Below are positions 26,834-36,900 of a DNA stretch of 64,000 nt, piece by piece. The stretch comes from Verrucomicrobiota bacterium. GTDB lineage: Bacteria; Verrucomicrobiota; Verrucomicrobiia; CAIQCK01. Below the pieces are notes generated by a model that made no database searches, was not told the DNA's origin, and worked only from the letters and a program-made list of their open reading frames with translations. Every line of letters starts with the position of its first letter. Position 1 is the stretch's first letter. The position numbers were made by a program, and so were the translations under genes. Where the stretch lies: assembly GCA_016222825.1 (NCBI GenBank), contig JACRQF010000004.1, positions 17,203-81,202 of the forward strand. The letters run 5' to 3'.

Positions 26834-29800
26834 ATGAAGATGCTCGCAACGAGTCTGCTGACTCTCGGCCTCGCCGCGCCTTGCTTTGCCGATGTTACTC
26901 TCAAGCTCACCGACGCCACGATCACGTTGAACGAGCGCGGTTGCGTGACGTCACTGCTTGCTGCCGACAAGCACGAATACGCCCCGCCTGCCGCGCCACC
27001 GGCGTTCGAGGCGACGGTGGATGGTGGCGTGCTACAGCCAAGCCGCGTCTCGCGAAAAGCGAACAAGCTGACCGTAGAGTTCGGCGAGCGCGGCCGAGTG
27101 CAGTTCAACATCACCGAAGGGCGTGGCTTCGCGTTCCTGAAGCTGACGGAGATGGCGCTCAAAGGGACAGTCGAGCGGCTCCAGTTGTTCTGTCTGCCCG
27201 TCAACGGCCCGAAGAAGGTCGGGGGCACCATCAACGCCTGCTACGACGAACGGTTTGCGACGGCGGTCATGGGCACCGAGATCAACGTCCGGCCGCGTCT
27301 GCTCGGCGCACGCGGCGCTGGCTCCGACAACAAGGGCTGCACGCACCTCTTCGAGCAGGTGACAGACGCCAAGCACGGCAATCGCGCGGCGCGATTCACC
27401 GCCACCAGCGAGCGCGATGACAACGCCGGCTGGAGCGTCGTCGGCCGGCGGTTTGCGAAGCCGCTGGATTTGAGCGGCTGCACGGGATTGCGAGCGTGGG
27501 TCCACGGTGACGGCAGTGGGCAGTCGTTGAAGATCCAGTTGACCGACGGCAAGGGCGGCTACCGCGACGACTACGTGAAAATCGATTTTACCGGCTGGCG
27601 GCAGGTGACGATGGCAAAGCCAGCCCTGAACACGCTGCGCAGCGAGCGCGTCGTCCACATGAACTTCTACTTCAACTCGCTGCCGGCGAAGCGGAAGGTG
27701 GTCTGCCTGCTCGACCAGGTCGAAGCCGTTGTTGGGGACAAGACAGTGCTGCTGGAGGATTTTGAGGACACCTCATCGGAACTCTGGCCGATGGTTGGCA
27801 TGAGGCTCTACGCCGAGACGGTGAAACAGTTCGGCGTCGAGCCGGCCGGTGTCGGCGTCATCGCCTGCCCGCGCGCGCAGTTCGAGAAGACGATCGAGCG
27901 GTTCGAGCGCGCGTCGGGACTGCCGAGTCCGCGTGTGGATGGCGTCTGGGCCAAGACCTCGCCCGCCGCAAAACGTTCCTATCTCTTCATCACCAACTTC
28001 GCCGAGAAGGATACCGATGAGGTCATTGCTTTCGCCAAGCGCGGCCACTTCGACGCCATCCTGATCGTGCAGAGTTCGTGGTGTTCCTCGACCGGTCATT
28101 ATCCGATCAACACGAAAAACTTCCCGCGGGGCCTCGACAGCCTCAAGGCGACGTTCGCGAAGCTCAAGCGCGCCGGCTTCAAGGTTGGCCTGCATTACCT
28201 CGCGCCCTCCATCTACCCGCCCGACCCGTATCTCACGCCCGTGCCCGACCCGCGACTGTTCCGCGACGCTTCGGCGGAATTGGCCGGCGACGTGGACGCG
28301 AAGACAACGTTCATCCCGACGACCGCCGCACCGGAGAAGTTCCCCGCCGAGGACGGCGGCTACGACGGCGACGGCGCAGTCATTCAAATCGGCAACGAAC
28401 TCATCCGCTACACCGAGCGTTCGATGAAGCCGCCGTTTGGTTTCACCGGCTGCGTGCGCGGCCTGCACGGCACTGCGGCCGCGGCGCACGCCCGCGGCGA
28501 GAAGCTGACGCACCTGCGGAAGAGCTACGGCTACTTTCTCTTCGACATGGACACGACCCTCATCAACGAGGTCGCCGACAACCTTGCGAGCGTCGTCAAC
28601 GCGCTCAACGCCGACATGGTTTATTGGGATGGCTCCGAGCGGCTCCAAGGCGACCACGCCTACTACAACGCCAAGCTCCAGAAGGCGTTCTACGACCGGT
28701 TCAAGAACAAGAACATGCTGATCCAGGGCAGCAGCCACAGTCATTATTCGTGGCACATCCATGCGCGCTGCGCCTCCGCCGATGGCCACGGCGATCTCAA
28801 GGGCTACCTCGACGAACGCACGCCGTCATTCGCGAGCTACTACTTCGCCAACCTCGTGCCGCTCGATATCGGCTGGTATTACGTCTATGACGTGCAGGCG
28901 ACCGTGGACCAGTTCGAGTATGTGCTGAACAAGTCGGTTGGCTACGATTCCTCCGTATCGCTGCAGACCTCGCCCAAGCACATCCGGGAGCACCCTTACA
29001 TTGACGTGATCGTGGATCTCATTGGCGCTTACGAGCGGCTGCGGCTCAGCGGCAAAGTGCCGGAGGAAACGCGCGCCAAGCTTCGGGTGCTGCAGCGCGA
29101 CTATAGGCTCGTGCGCGACGGCCGCGTGCAGGCGCTCCAGCGCGTCATCTACGAGCCGTGGCGCAGCATCACCGCGCTCGACGGCAAGACCAACGTCTGG
29201 GAAACCGTCGTGACCGAAGGCCCGTGCCGCGTCGGCGTGGACATCCAGTTGCCGTCCGGCCAGTGGGCCGCACCGGGGCCATCGTATCGCTCGGAAAAAT
29301 CGATCTCGCTGGAAGACTTCGGCGACGCGCGCGCCTACGACAAGATCCGCAACACCTTCCCCGGCGTGACGCAACAGTTCCAGATCACAACGACGGGCGG
29401 CATCGAGGGTAAACCGTGCGCGGTTTATTCCGCGACCGCCCCCTTCCGTGGCGGCTGGTCTTGCGTCGGGCGCACGTTCAGCGCGCCGCTCGACATCTCG
29501 TGGCACAAGGGCATCGGTTTCTGGCTGCGCGGCGACGGCAACGGGGCACAGTTCAAACTCCAGCTTCGCGACGGCAAAGGCGCAGCCGATTTCTACATCC
29601 CCAACAACTACACCGGTTGGCGCTACCACCAGATCGCCCGTCCGGCGAAGGACGCGATTGATTACGGCCGCCTCTCGCAGCTTTACCTCTATTATAATGG
29701 GCTTCCCGCGAAGACGAACGTGACGTGCGCCATCGCCGGCGTGCGCGCGTTGCCGGCGCTCGACGAACCGGCGGTCGTTGATCCCGTTTTCGAAGTCGCC

Positions 29801-30061
29801 GGCCACAAGCTCACGTGGCCTGTGACGCTCATGACTGGCCAGACGTTCACCTACTGGCCTGACGAAGGCGTGCGCATCAGCATCGGCGAAAAACACGGCC
29901 CCGTCGCGCGCTTCGAGCTGCCGCTGACGATTACACTGCCGCCGGGCAAACATACGGTGCGGTTCACGACACCAACGCCGCTGACCGCCGCGCCCAGCGT
30001 GCGCCTGACGTTGCAGCCTGCGGAGCGACCACCGGTGACGAAGACAGGAAAGACGAAATGA
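26834..30061 (+). CDS. Very large secreted protein: TIM-barrel-like core flanked by two carbohydrate-binding-like domains (unrecognised family)
   Basis: This encodes 1,075 residues, with AGGAAA upstream of ATG 26834 and a leader 'MKMLATSLLTLGLAAPCFA'. Two related beta-sandwich modules (about 165-302 and 822-975) share 'GWS.VGR.F..PLD.S', then 'G.W.HGDG.G', then 'LQL.DGKG' and 'YTGWR'. They resemble CIA30/CBM-type domains. Between them (about 370-760) lies a barrel-like region with 'RSYLFITNFAEKDTDEVI', 'GFKVGLHYLAPSIYPPDP' and 'MVYWDGSERL' (Asp599). This is reminiscent of retaining glycosidase barrels, but I cannot place it in a named family. Its stop overlaps the next start (ATGA, 30058-30061), so it is coupled to the second heparinase-like gene. 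It is probably a glycoside hydrolase or binding protein of the locus. Confidence 0.8.
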   Translation: MKMLATSLLTLGLAAPCFADVTLKLTDATITLNERGCVTSLLAADKHEYAPPAAPPAFEATVDGGVLQPSRVSRKANKLTVEFGERGRVQFNITEGRGFAFLKLTEMALKGTVERLQLFCLPVNGPKKVGGTINACYDERFATAVMGTEINVRPRLLGARGAGSDNKGCTHLFEQVTDAKHGNRAARFTATSERDDNAGWSVVGRRFAKPLDLSGCTGLRAWVHGDGSGQSLKIQLTDGKGGYRDDYVKIDFTGWRQVTMAKPALNTLRSERVVHMNFYFNSLPAKRKVVCLLDQVEAVVGDKTVLLEDFEDTSSELWPMVGMRLYAETVKQFGVEPAGVGVIACPRAQFEKTIERFERASGLPSPRVDGVWAKTSPAAKRSYLFITNFAEKDTDEVIAFAKRGHFDAILIVQSSWCSSTGHYPINTKNFPRGLDSLKATFAKLKRAGFKVGLHYLAPSIYPPDPYLTPVPDPRLFRDASAELAGDVDAKTTFIPTTAAPEKFPAEDGGYDGDGAVIQIGNELIRYTERSMKPPFGFTGCVRGLHGTAAAAHARGEKLTHLRKSYGYFLFDMDTTLINEVADNLASVVNALNADMVYWDGSERLQGDHAYYNAKLQKAFYDRFKNKNMLIQGSSHSHYSWHIHARCASADGHGDLKGYLDERTPSFASYYFANLVPLDIGWYYVYDVQATVDQFEYVLNKSVGYDSSVSLQTSPKHIREHPYIDVIVDLIGAYERLRLSGKVPEETRAKLRVLQRDYRLVRDGRVQALQRVIYEPWRSITALDGKTNVWETVVTEGPCRVGVDIQLPSGQWAAPGPSYRSEKSISLEDFGDARAYDKIRNTFPGVTQQFQITTTGGIEGKPCAVYSATAPFRGGWSCVGRTFSAPLDISWHKGIGFWLRGDGNGAQFKLQLRDGKGAADFYIPNNYTGWRYHQIARPAKDAIDYGRLSQLYLYYNGLPAKTNVTCAIAGVRALPALDEPAVVDPVFEVAGHKLTWPVTLMTGQTFTYWPDEGVRISIGEKHGPVARFELPLTITLPPGKHTVRFTTPTPLTAAPSVRLTLQPAERPPVTKTGKTK

Positions 30062-33000
30062 GAACAAAGCAATTCGCGTTTCTGTTGCTTGCAGCAACAG
30101 CGGCGTTTGCCGACCGCGCCGCGGACGATGCCGCATGGGAGACCATTCGCATCAAGCAGGAAAGACCGCTGTTGATGGAGACGCCGTTGGTGAGCAATGG
30201 CGCGGCAGCGGCGGCAATTGTGCCGGCGGATGGTGAACTGTGGAACAACGCGGCTGCGAAACTGCAAGCTGCCGTAGCTGAAAAGACTGGCGTGAAGCTG
30301 CCCGTCGTCGCGCCGGCGAAGATCACCGACGCGGATTGGGCGAGCCGCCATCTCATCGTCATTGGCAATCTGCTGAACAATCCCGTCTTCGCGCGGCTCT
30401 ACTTCAACTACTTTGCCTGCACCGATGCCGCCTACACTGGCAACGGCGGCTACGAGTTGCGCTCGATTCACGACCCGTGGGGCAATGGCCACAACGTCAT
30501 CGCGGTGGGCGCGCAGGACAAAGCAGGGGTCGAGGCGGGCGTGGCACGGCTTGTCGCGCTCATCAACGAGCGAGCCAAAGACGGCGAACTGAAACTTGGG
30601 AGATTGATGGAGTTGAAGTTCACGAAGAAAGGCCGGCGCGCGCCGCTGGAGGAGAAACTCACCGCCAAAGGAATCGCCGACCGCAAGGAAGCCATCGCGA
30701 ACATCTACGCCCGACCCGGCACCGAGCGCGGTGCGGCGCACAACACGATCAAGTTCGCGATGCTCTATCATCGCACCGGCGACCCCGGCTGGCTGGAGTT
30801 ATATCGCGACGCGATGCGCCAGCATATCAACTACTACGCGACCAACGAATACATCCTCCAGGAAGGCCCGCGCCGTTACGACCGTGACTTCCGCGATAGT
30901 TGGGCTTACGGCATGGTCATCGCGTGGGACCTGGTCGAGGAATCACCCGGTTGGAGTGACGAAGAGCGGCTGAAGTTCACCAACCACGTCCTGCGCATGG
31001 TCTGGGAATCGAACCTTTACCAGAACTGGGACAGGGAGTCGTCCGTCGCGAAATGGCGCGTGTTCGGCAGCATCACGCACAATCACCACACGTGGCCCGG
31101 CCTCGCCGACCTCTTTGGCGGCTGGTATTTCTTGCGCCACTACAAATTGCCGGTGGCGAAGGACTGGCTCGATATCGCGCTGGGCATGTTTCGCTCGTGC
31201 TCGCTAAGCTCGAAGCCGTGGGAGGACAGCGCGGGTTATCAGTGGATTCCGCAGCGGCACGTCCTCACGTATGCGCTCGCGTCGGGCGACCGGACGTTCA
31301 TCGAGCAGGGCCACGCCTCGCAGACTGGAAAGGCGTTGCTGCAAGCGCTCGACAGCCTCGGTCGACAGCCGGCGTGGGGCGACTGCGGCGGTTTTACGTC
31401 GGTGTCGGGAATGCCGGAGCTGATGTGCGCGCTGGAATACGCCACCGGCGACGGTCGCTATCGCTGGGCAATCGAGTGGCTCGGCGCGGACGCGCGCGAC
31501 GAGATGGAAGCGCCGTTCTGGACCAACGTCGCGCCGAAGCGTCCCGACGACCTCGTGGGCGTCGCCGTCACTCGACTGCCAAAGATGCACTATGACCTTT
31601 TCGGCCGCTCCGGGCGCAGCGACATCTGGCAAGCACCGAACCTGCCGTTTGAGGAGACATTCGACAAACTCACGCTGCGCAGCGGCTGGGCCGAGGACGA
31701 CGATTACCTGATGCTCGACGGCACTGCCGCCGGCTCGCACGGCCATCTCGACGGCAACTGCATCATCGCGTTCACCGCCGCAGGCGCGCAGTGGCTCGTG
31801 GACGCCGAATACATCCGCCGCATCCCAAAGTATCATTGCGGCGTCACCGTCCTGCGCGACGGCGTCAGCGCGATCATGCCGCCGAGCGCGCGGCTAGATG
31901 AAGCCGTCTGGACCAACAACACCGCACGCGTCCGCACCACAATGCCGCACTACAACGGCATGACCTGGACGCGCAACATTGAGTTCGTCCCAAAGCGTCA
32001 CGTCACGGTGATTGACGAACTCACCGCCGAGCAGTCCGGCGACTACAGCCTTCGTTGCTGCTGGCGCGTGGCCGGCGAAAGCATGCTCGACGGCGACACG
32101 TTGCGCACGCGGCAGCGCGAGAAAGGCTTCGCCCTGCGCAACCTCAGCGGCCAGCGACAGGAACTCGTTTATATCAAGGACTTCGCCGGCCTGCCGATTC
32201 ACCAGCTTTATCAGCGGCAGAGCGCCCGACTTCGCGCCGGCGAGACCGTTCGCTTCGTGAACGTCTTCGCCGCGTCGAAAGACGGCCTGCCGAATCTCGA
32301 CGCTCGCGACGTCGCGTCCGCAACAAAACCGAAATACGCACCCATGCCGGCCGGCGCGAAGCCGTTGCGGACGCTGTGGCGCTTCGCTGATTTCCCGGTA
32401 ACGCCGCGTCCACTGAAAGTCGCCTCGATCCGCTCCGACCCGCCGCCTCGCGAGGCTTACAGTCCGCTGGAGAAACTGATTGACGGCGCGTCCGGCGGCT
32501 CGACGACCTCCTGCATGTTCCTGGCCGGTAAGCCCGTCAACATCGTGCTCGACCTCGGCACGCCACAACGAGTGCGCGAGGTCTGCGTCCGCTCATGGGA
32601 GAAACTCGACGGCTGGGGAATCAAGGGGCTCACATTGAGCGTGAGCGACGACAACTTCCAGCGCGACGTTCGCGCCGCGGGCGAACTGGCAGCCACCGGC
32701 ACGCAAACGTTCGGCAGAAATGTCAACACCATCCGCACCGCGTCGCTCAACCAGACCGCGCGCTACGTCCGCATCACTGGCGAGCCGGCAACCGCGAAGT
32801 CGGTGGTCTATCTCGCCGAGATCGAAGTCCTGGGCGAGACGCCTGGCGAGAAAGCAAAGCTTGTCGCGCTCGCGTCGGCCGACCTCGACGGCGATGGCAA
32901 GAGCGAGACGTTCGTCGGAACCGCTGGCGGCGAAATCGTCGCGCTGAGCGCGTCGGGCAAGAGACTCTGGCAGACGAAGGTGGGTAGTTCGGTAACGGCG

Positions 33001-33849
33001 CTCGCGGCGGGAAAGGGCTTGGTGGTTTACGGCACCGACGATGCCGTGCTTGGTGTGCTGGCCGCCGACGGGAGCAAGGCAGCCGAAGTGAAGCCGCCGA
33101 TGTATCGCGGCGTGCCGAGCCGCGTGCGGAACATCACGCTCGCGGATCTCGACGGCGACGGCGCGCGGGAGATTGTGATCGGCTGCGACAGTTGGCAATA
33201 CATGGCCTACTCATCTGCATTGAAGCTTGTCTGGAAGACCGTCTATTACGCCCACGGCGCGACTGTCGGCCACGTGGCAGATCTCGACGGTGACGGCAAG
33301 CCGGAGGTTATCGCCGGCAATGCTTACTACAGCCTCCAGATTCTGAATCATCGCGGCAAAGTGCTCAGTGGCCGCTCAGGCTCCTTCGGCCCGGAGCAGA
33401 CCGCCGTGACCTCCGGCGACCTGCGCGGCGACGGCAAACGCGCGGCCATCCTCGGCACCGATGGCGGCTTGGTGCTCGCGTTCGACGCAAAAGGCGGCAA
33501 GCTCTGGGAAACCAACGTTGGTGACCGCGTGACTACGCTCCACTGCGACGTGGTCGGCGGCAAACCGCGCGTAATCGCGGCGTCCGAGAGCGGTTACGTC
33601 TGGGCGTTCGACGCTTCCGGCAAACCAATTTGGAAACGCGACCTCGGCGAGCCGGTCAAGCGCCTCGTCCGCGACGGCGATGGCTACGTTGCCGCCGCTT
33701 CGGCCAACGGCATCGTGCGACTGTCGCTGGATGGAAAGGTCGAAGCTGTCGCGACCACGCCCGCGCCGGTGATTGATCTGGTCGTCAGCGATGGACAGGC
33801 GACCGCGCTGATGGCAGACGGTTCGGCGCTCGGCGTGGCGACGCGATAG
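30058..33849 (+). CDS. Secreted heparinase-like protein with discoidin (F5/8C) domain and FG-GAP beta-propeller
   Basis: This encodes 1,263 residues with a signal peptide ('FAFLLLAATAAFA'). After an N-terminal domain of about 190 residues (glycosidase-N-like, 'IVIGNLLNNPVFARLYFNYF'), an alpha/alpha toroid ('DWLDIALGMFRSCSLSSKPWEDSAGYQ') and a heparinase-type sandwich with 'GSHGHLDGN' (His561, His563) form a lyase-like core. Residues of about 786-930 are a discoidin/F5-8C carbohydrate-binding domain ('LDLGTPQRVREVCVR', 'RYVRITGEPAT'). Residues of about 935-1263 are a propeller with calcium-binding 'DLDGDGKSE', 'DLDGDGARE' and 'DLDGDGKPE' motifs. The start overlaps the previous gene by 4 bases. 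It is likely a polysaccharide lyase or a relative. The architecture is unusually long. Confidence 0.85.
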   Translation: MRTKQFAFLLLAATAAFADRAADDAAWETIRIKQERPLLMETPLVSNGAAAAAIVPADGELWNNAAAKLQAAVAEKTGVKLPVVAPAKITDADWASRHLIVIGNLLNNPVFARLYFNYFACTDAAYTGNGGYELRSIHDPWGNGHNVIAVGAQDKAGVEAGVARLVALINERAKDGELKLGRLMELKFTKKGRRAPLEEKLTAKGIADRKEAIANIYARPGTERGAAHNTIKFAMLYHRTGDPGWLELYRDAMRQHINYYATNEYILQEGPRRYDRDFRDSWAYGMVIAWDLVEESPGWSDEERLKFTNHVLRMVWESNLYQNWDRESSVAKWRVFGSITHNHHTWPGLADLFGGWYFLRHYKLPVAKDWLDIALGMFRSCSLSSKPWEDSAGYQWIPQRHVLTYALASGDRTFIEQGHASQTGKALLQALDSLGRQPAWGDCGGFTSVSGMPELMCALEYATGDGRYRWAIEWLGADARDEMEAPFWTNVAPKRPDDLVGVAVTRLPKMHYDLFGRSGRSDIWQAPNLPFEETFDKLTLRSGWAEDDDYLMLDGTAAGSHGHLDGNCIIAFTAAGAQWLVDAEYIRRIPKYHCGVTVLRDGVSAIMPPSARLDEAVWTNNTARVRTTMPHYNGMTWTRNIEFVPKRHVTVIDELTAEQSGDYSLRCCWRVAGESMLDGDTLRTRQREKGFALRNLSGQRQELVYIKDFAGLPIHQLYQRQSARLRAGETVRFVNVFAASKDGLPNLDARDVASATKPKYAPMPAGAKPLRTLWRFADFPVTPRPLKVASIRSDPPPREAYSPLEKLIDGASGGSTTSCMFLAGKPVNIVLDLGTPQRVREVCVRSWEKLDGWGIKGLTLSVSDDNFQRDVRAAGELAATGTQTFGRNVNTIRTASLNQTARYVRITGEPATAKSVVYLAEIEVLGETPGEKAKLVALASADLDGDGKSETFVGTAGGEIVALSASGKRLWQTKVGSSVTALAAGKGLVVYGTDDAVLGVLAADGSKAAEVKPPMYRGVPSRVRNITLADLDGDGAREIVIGCDSWQYMAYSSALKLVWKTVYYAHGATVGHVADLDGDGKPEVIAGNAYYSLQILNHRGKVLSGRSGSFGPEQTAVTSGDLRGDGKRAAILGTDGGLVLAFDAKGGKLWETNVGDRVTTLHCDVVGGKPRVIAASESGYVWAFDASGKPIWKRDLGEPVKRLVRDGDGYVAAASANGIVRLSLDGKVEAVATTPAPVIDLVVSDGQATALMADGSALGVATR

Positions 33850-33861
33850 GATGGAGATCTC

Positions 33862-35370
33862 ATGAAGACATGGCTTCATTGTTTGTTAATGACTGTTCTG
33901 ACCAATTCCGGCCGGGCGATCGCGGCGGGTGGCGGCTTTCTGCCGGCGGAGCCGATGGAGATCGGCAGCGAGCCACAGTTCGTGTTCGACCTTCACGTGG
34001 TGGACACGACGTGGGGATTGAAACCCAAGGGCGAACCGGTCAAGCGCGTGCTCCATCAGCCGAAGAAACATCCGGCCAACCCGTTGATCATCGGGGATGA
34101 TCCGAGCCATCTTTGGGTGTTGCGCGAGACGAACGGCCTCTTTCGCATGTGGTATCAAGCCAACGTGAAGAACCCCGCTGTGGACAAGGGGAAGGATCTC
34201 TACCGCGTCACGGTTGCCTACGCGGAATCCAAGGACGGCCTGCACTGGGAAAAGCCCGCGCTCGATTTGTTTCCCGACGCGAAGCGATGCAGCCTGCCGC
34301 GCAACGCGGTCATCCACCGGCTGGACGAACCACAGTGCGAATCCAACGCGCCGCAGATCGTCGAGGTGCCGGAGAAAGATCGGCGGGGTTTCCACTACAT
34401 CATGCTCTACACGATGAGCACCGCGCCGCTCAACGGTATCCGACTTATCGGCTCGCACGACGGCATCCATTGGGACGCCAAGAGCGACATGCGCATCGCC
34501 AAACTCTCCAGCGACACGCACAACACCATCCACTACGACGCCGCGCGGGACGAATACGTGATGTTCTGCCGTTCCAAGCACATCTACCGCGCGCCCGGCC
34601 AGACCAAGGAGATGACCAGCAGCGGCGAATCGCGCCGCGGCATGTCGCGCATGAGCAGCAAGCAACTCTGGACCGAATGGAACGTGCGGCCGCAAACGAT
34701 CATCATGCCCGACGAGCGTGACGCGGAACTGGGCTACAACTATTTCATGGCGATGCCTGTGCGTCGTTACACGGGCATCTGGTGGGGCCTGCTCGCGCCG
34801 TTCCTGTGGAACGACCTCTACGCCAGCGAAATCGCCTGGAGCCGCGACGGCTGGCGGTTCGAGCGTCTGCCCGCGCGCCAGCATCTCATTGAGTTCGGTC
34901 CCAAAGGCTCGTGGGACCAATCCATGATCGTCGCGAGCGCGCGCTGGGTCGAGGTCGGCGACGAATGGTGGCTCTACTACGCCGGCTTCAGTGGCCCGCA
35001 TGACGATCCCAAAGGCCGCAACGGCGCCATCGGCCTCGCGACGGTCCGCAAGGAAGGTTTCATCTCGCAGCGCGGCCCCAAGACCGGCGGCGTGGTTTGC
35101 ACGCGCGCGCTGCGCTGGCCCGGCGGCAGATTATTCATCAACGCCGACGCCCACGAGGGGGAACTAAGGGTGCGCGCCTCCGACGAACTGCGAAGGCCGT
35201 TACCGGGCTGCGACTACGCCGACTGCAAACCGTTCACTGGCGACAGCGTCGCGCACGAAGTGACGTGGAAGGGCAAGTCGCTCGATGCACTGAAGGGACA
35301 GGTCGTCCGCTTGGAGTTTCTTCTGAAGAACGCCGACCTCTACACGTTCCGGGCAACGGGAAGCGAGTGA
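33862..35370 (+). CDS. Secreted beta-propeller glycosidase-like protein (copy 1)
   Basis: This encodes 502 residues with GGAG 5 bases before ATG 33862 and a leader 'LHCLLMTVLTNSGRAIA'. Repeated blade signatures such as 'GLFRMWYQ', 'AYAESKDGLHWEKP', 'LIGSHDGIHWD', 'EIAWSRDGWRFER' and 'WWLYYAGFSGPH' are those of five-bladed propeller glycosidases (GH32/43/130-like): each blade ends in a 'SxDGxxW' box. The exact family and catalytic acids cannot be assigned by eye. It is 12 bases after the heparinase-propeller gene and 23 bases before its own paralogue, within one operon. Confidence 0.83.
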   Translation: MKTWLHCLLMTVLTNSGRAIAAGGGFLPAEPMEIGSEPQFVFDLHVVDTTWGLKPKGEPVKRVLHQPKKHPANPLIIGDDPSHLWVLRETNGLFRMWYQANVKNPAVDKGKDLYRVTVAYAESKDGLHWEKPALDLFPDAKRCSLPRNAVIHRLDEPQCESNAPQIVEVPEKDRRGFHYIMLYTMSTAPLNGIRLIGSHDGIHWDAKSDMRIAKLSSDTHNTIHYDAARDEYVMFCRSKHIYRAPGQTKEMTSSGESRRGMSRMSSKQLWTEWNVRPQTIIMPDERDAELGYNYFMAMPVRRYTGIWWGLLAPFLWNDLYASEIAWSRDGWRFERLPARQHLIEFGPKGSWDQSMIVASARWVEVGDEWWLYYAGFSGPHDDPKGRNGAIGLATVRKEGFISQRGPKTGGVVCTRALRWPGGRLFINADAHEGELRVRASDELRRPLPGCDYADCKPFTGDSVAHEVTWKGKSLDALKGQVVRLEFLLKNADLYTFRATGSE

Positions 35371-35393
35371 GGGGTGAAACGGAGCCAGACTTT

Positions 35394-36878
35394 ATGAAGA
35401 CAGCAATTCCTTGGCTGATGCTCGCCGCGCTGGCCGGAGCCGGCCCGATGGCCGTCGCGGGCGTCGGAGTCCTGCCGGTGGAGCCGGTGGATATCGGCAC
35501 GGAGCCGCAGTTTTTCGTGGACGATCACATCGTGGACAATCGTTGGGCGTTGAAGCAGAAGACCGAGGAGGTGCTGCGCGTCTTCCACCCGCCGAAGAAG
35601 CACCAGAGCAATCCACTGATTGCGGGCGAGGGCGGCTACGTGTGCGTCGCGCAGGACCGGGAGGCGGGCTTGTTTCGCATGTGGTATCAGACTTACGACC
35701 GCGCCGGAAAGACGGAGGATGAGGCGGGCGATTACGCCATTGCCTACGCGCAGTCCAAGGACGGCTTGAAGTGGGAGCGGCCGAAGCTGTGCTTGATGAA
35801 CTGGAAGGGCGGCAAGGACAACAACATTGTGTGGCGCGGTTTCGGCGACAAGCGCGCCAGCGGTCAGCAAATCCTCACGCTGCCGGAGAAGGACCGGCGC
35901 GGCTACCGCTACGTGATGGCCTATCACACCTCCGGCGCCAGACGCGGCAACAACGGCATCCGGCTGGTCGGCTCGCAGGACGGGATCCATTGGGACAAGG
36001 CAGGCGACACGCTGATCGCGCCGCTGCCGAGCGACACGGTCAACAGCATCGTCTTCGATCCCGTCCGCCGTCTCTACGTCATGTTCTGCCGCGACAAGAC
36101 CGCCTACCGGCTCTTTCAGGCCAACATCCTCGACACCGGCGAGTCGCGCCGCGTTGCGCGGATGGCCAGCCCGGAGTTGTGGACGGAATGGAAATCGAAA
36201 CCGCAGAACATACTCATTCCCGACGAGCAGGACATGGCGCGCGGGTTCAACCGATTCTACGGCATGCCGGCGCGCTATCACGCTGGCATCTATTGGGGCG
36301 CCTTGTGGTGCTTCAAGCTGAACACTGACATCTGGACCGAGCTGGCCTGGAGCCGCGACGGCGTCAACTTCGAGCGCATGCCCGGCCGGCCGCGGCTGAT
36401 TGATCTCGGCAAAGACGGCGCGTGGGATGACGGCATGGTCTTCGGCGGCTCAGACTGGGTCGAGATGGGCAACGAGTGGTGGATGTATTACAGCGGTTGG
36501 GACGGCCCGCACGGGACGCGCGACCGCACGCCCGGCATCGGGTTGGCGACGTTGCGAAAGGAAGGCTTCGTCTCGATGCGCGGTCCACGCGGCGGCGGCG
36601 TGGTCTGCACGCGGCTGCTCCGCTGGCCCGGCGGCAAGCTAATCGTCAACGCCGACGCGCACGCGGGCGAACTGAAGGTGCGCATCTCGGACGAGCGGCG
36701 GAAGCCGCTGGCGGGCTTCGACTACGCCGATGGCATCGCGTTCACGGGCGACAACGTCGCGCATGAAGTCGCGTGGAAGGAGAAAGCGATTGATTCGTTG
36801 AAAGGCCGGGTCATCCGGTTGGAGTTCCTGCTCAAGGACGCCGACCTCTACACGTTTCGCTCGACCGGCGGTGAATGA
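35394..36878 (+). CDS. Secreted beta-propeller glycosidase-like protein (copy 2)
   Basis: This 494-residue paralogue of the preceding gene has the same order of blades: 'GLFRMWYQTYDRAG', 'AYAQSKDGLKWERPK', 'LVGSQDGIHWDKAGD', 'ELAWSRDGVNFERMPGR' and 'WWMYYSGWDGPHGT'. The C terminus is nearly identical in pattern ('LRWPGGKLIVNADAH', 'LEFLLKDADLYTFR'). The start ATG 35394 gives the signal peptide 'WLMLAALAGAGPMAVAG'. The gene pair arose by tandem duplication and has diverged in the middle, so the copies may act on different linkages. The following Gfo/Idh gene is 22 bases away. Confidence 0.83.
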   Translation: MKTAIPWLMLAALAGAGPMAVAGVGVLPVEPVDIGTEPQFFVDDHIVDNRWALKQKTEEVLRVFHPPKKHQSNPLIAGEGGYVCVAQDREAGLFRMWYQTYDRAGKTEDEAGDYAIAYAQSKDGLKWERPKLCLMNWKGGKDNNIVWRGFGDKRASGQQILTLPEKDRRGYRYVMAYHTSGARRGNNGIRLVGSQDGIHWDKAGDTLIAPLPSDTVNSIVFDPVRRLYVMFCRDKTAYRLFQANILDTGESRRVARMASPELWTEWKSKPQNILIPDEQDMARGFNRFYGMPARYHAGIYWGALWCFKLNTDIWTELAWSRDGVNFERMPGRPRLIDLGKDGAWDDGMVFGGSDWVEMGNEWWMYYSGWDGPHGTRDRTPGIGLATLRKEGFVSMRGPRGGGVVCTRLLRWPGGKLIVNADAHAGELKVRISDERRKPLAGFDYADGIAFTGDNVAHEVAWKEKAIDSLKGRVIRLEFLLKDADLYTFRSTGGE

Positions 36879-36900
36879 CAGAGTTTGATTGGAGAAGACG

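Noticed and set aside
24538..27234. 898-codon open frame on the minus strand
   Set aside because: It is antisense to the heparinase-like gene and to the start of the 26834 gene. No leader or recognisable motif is present, and composition is that of a reverse-complement shadow.
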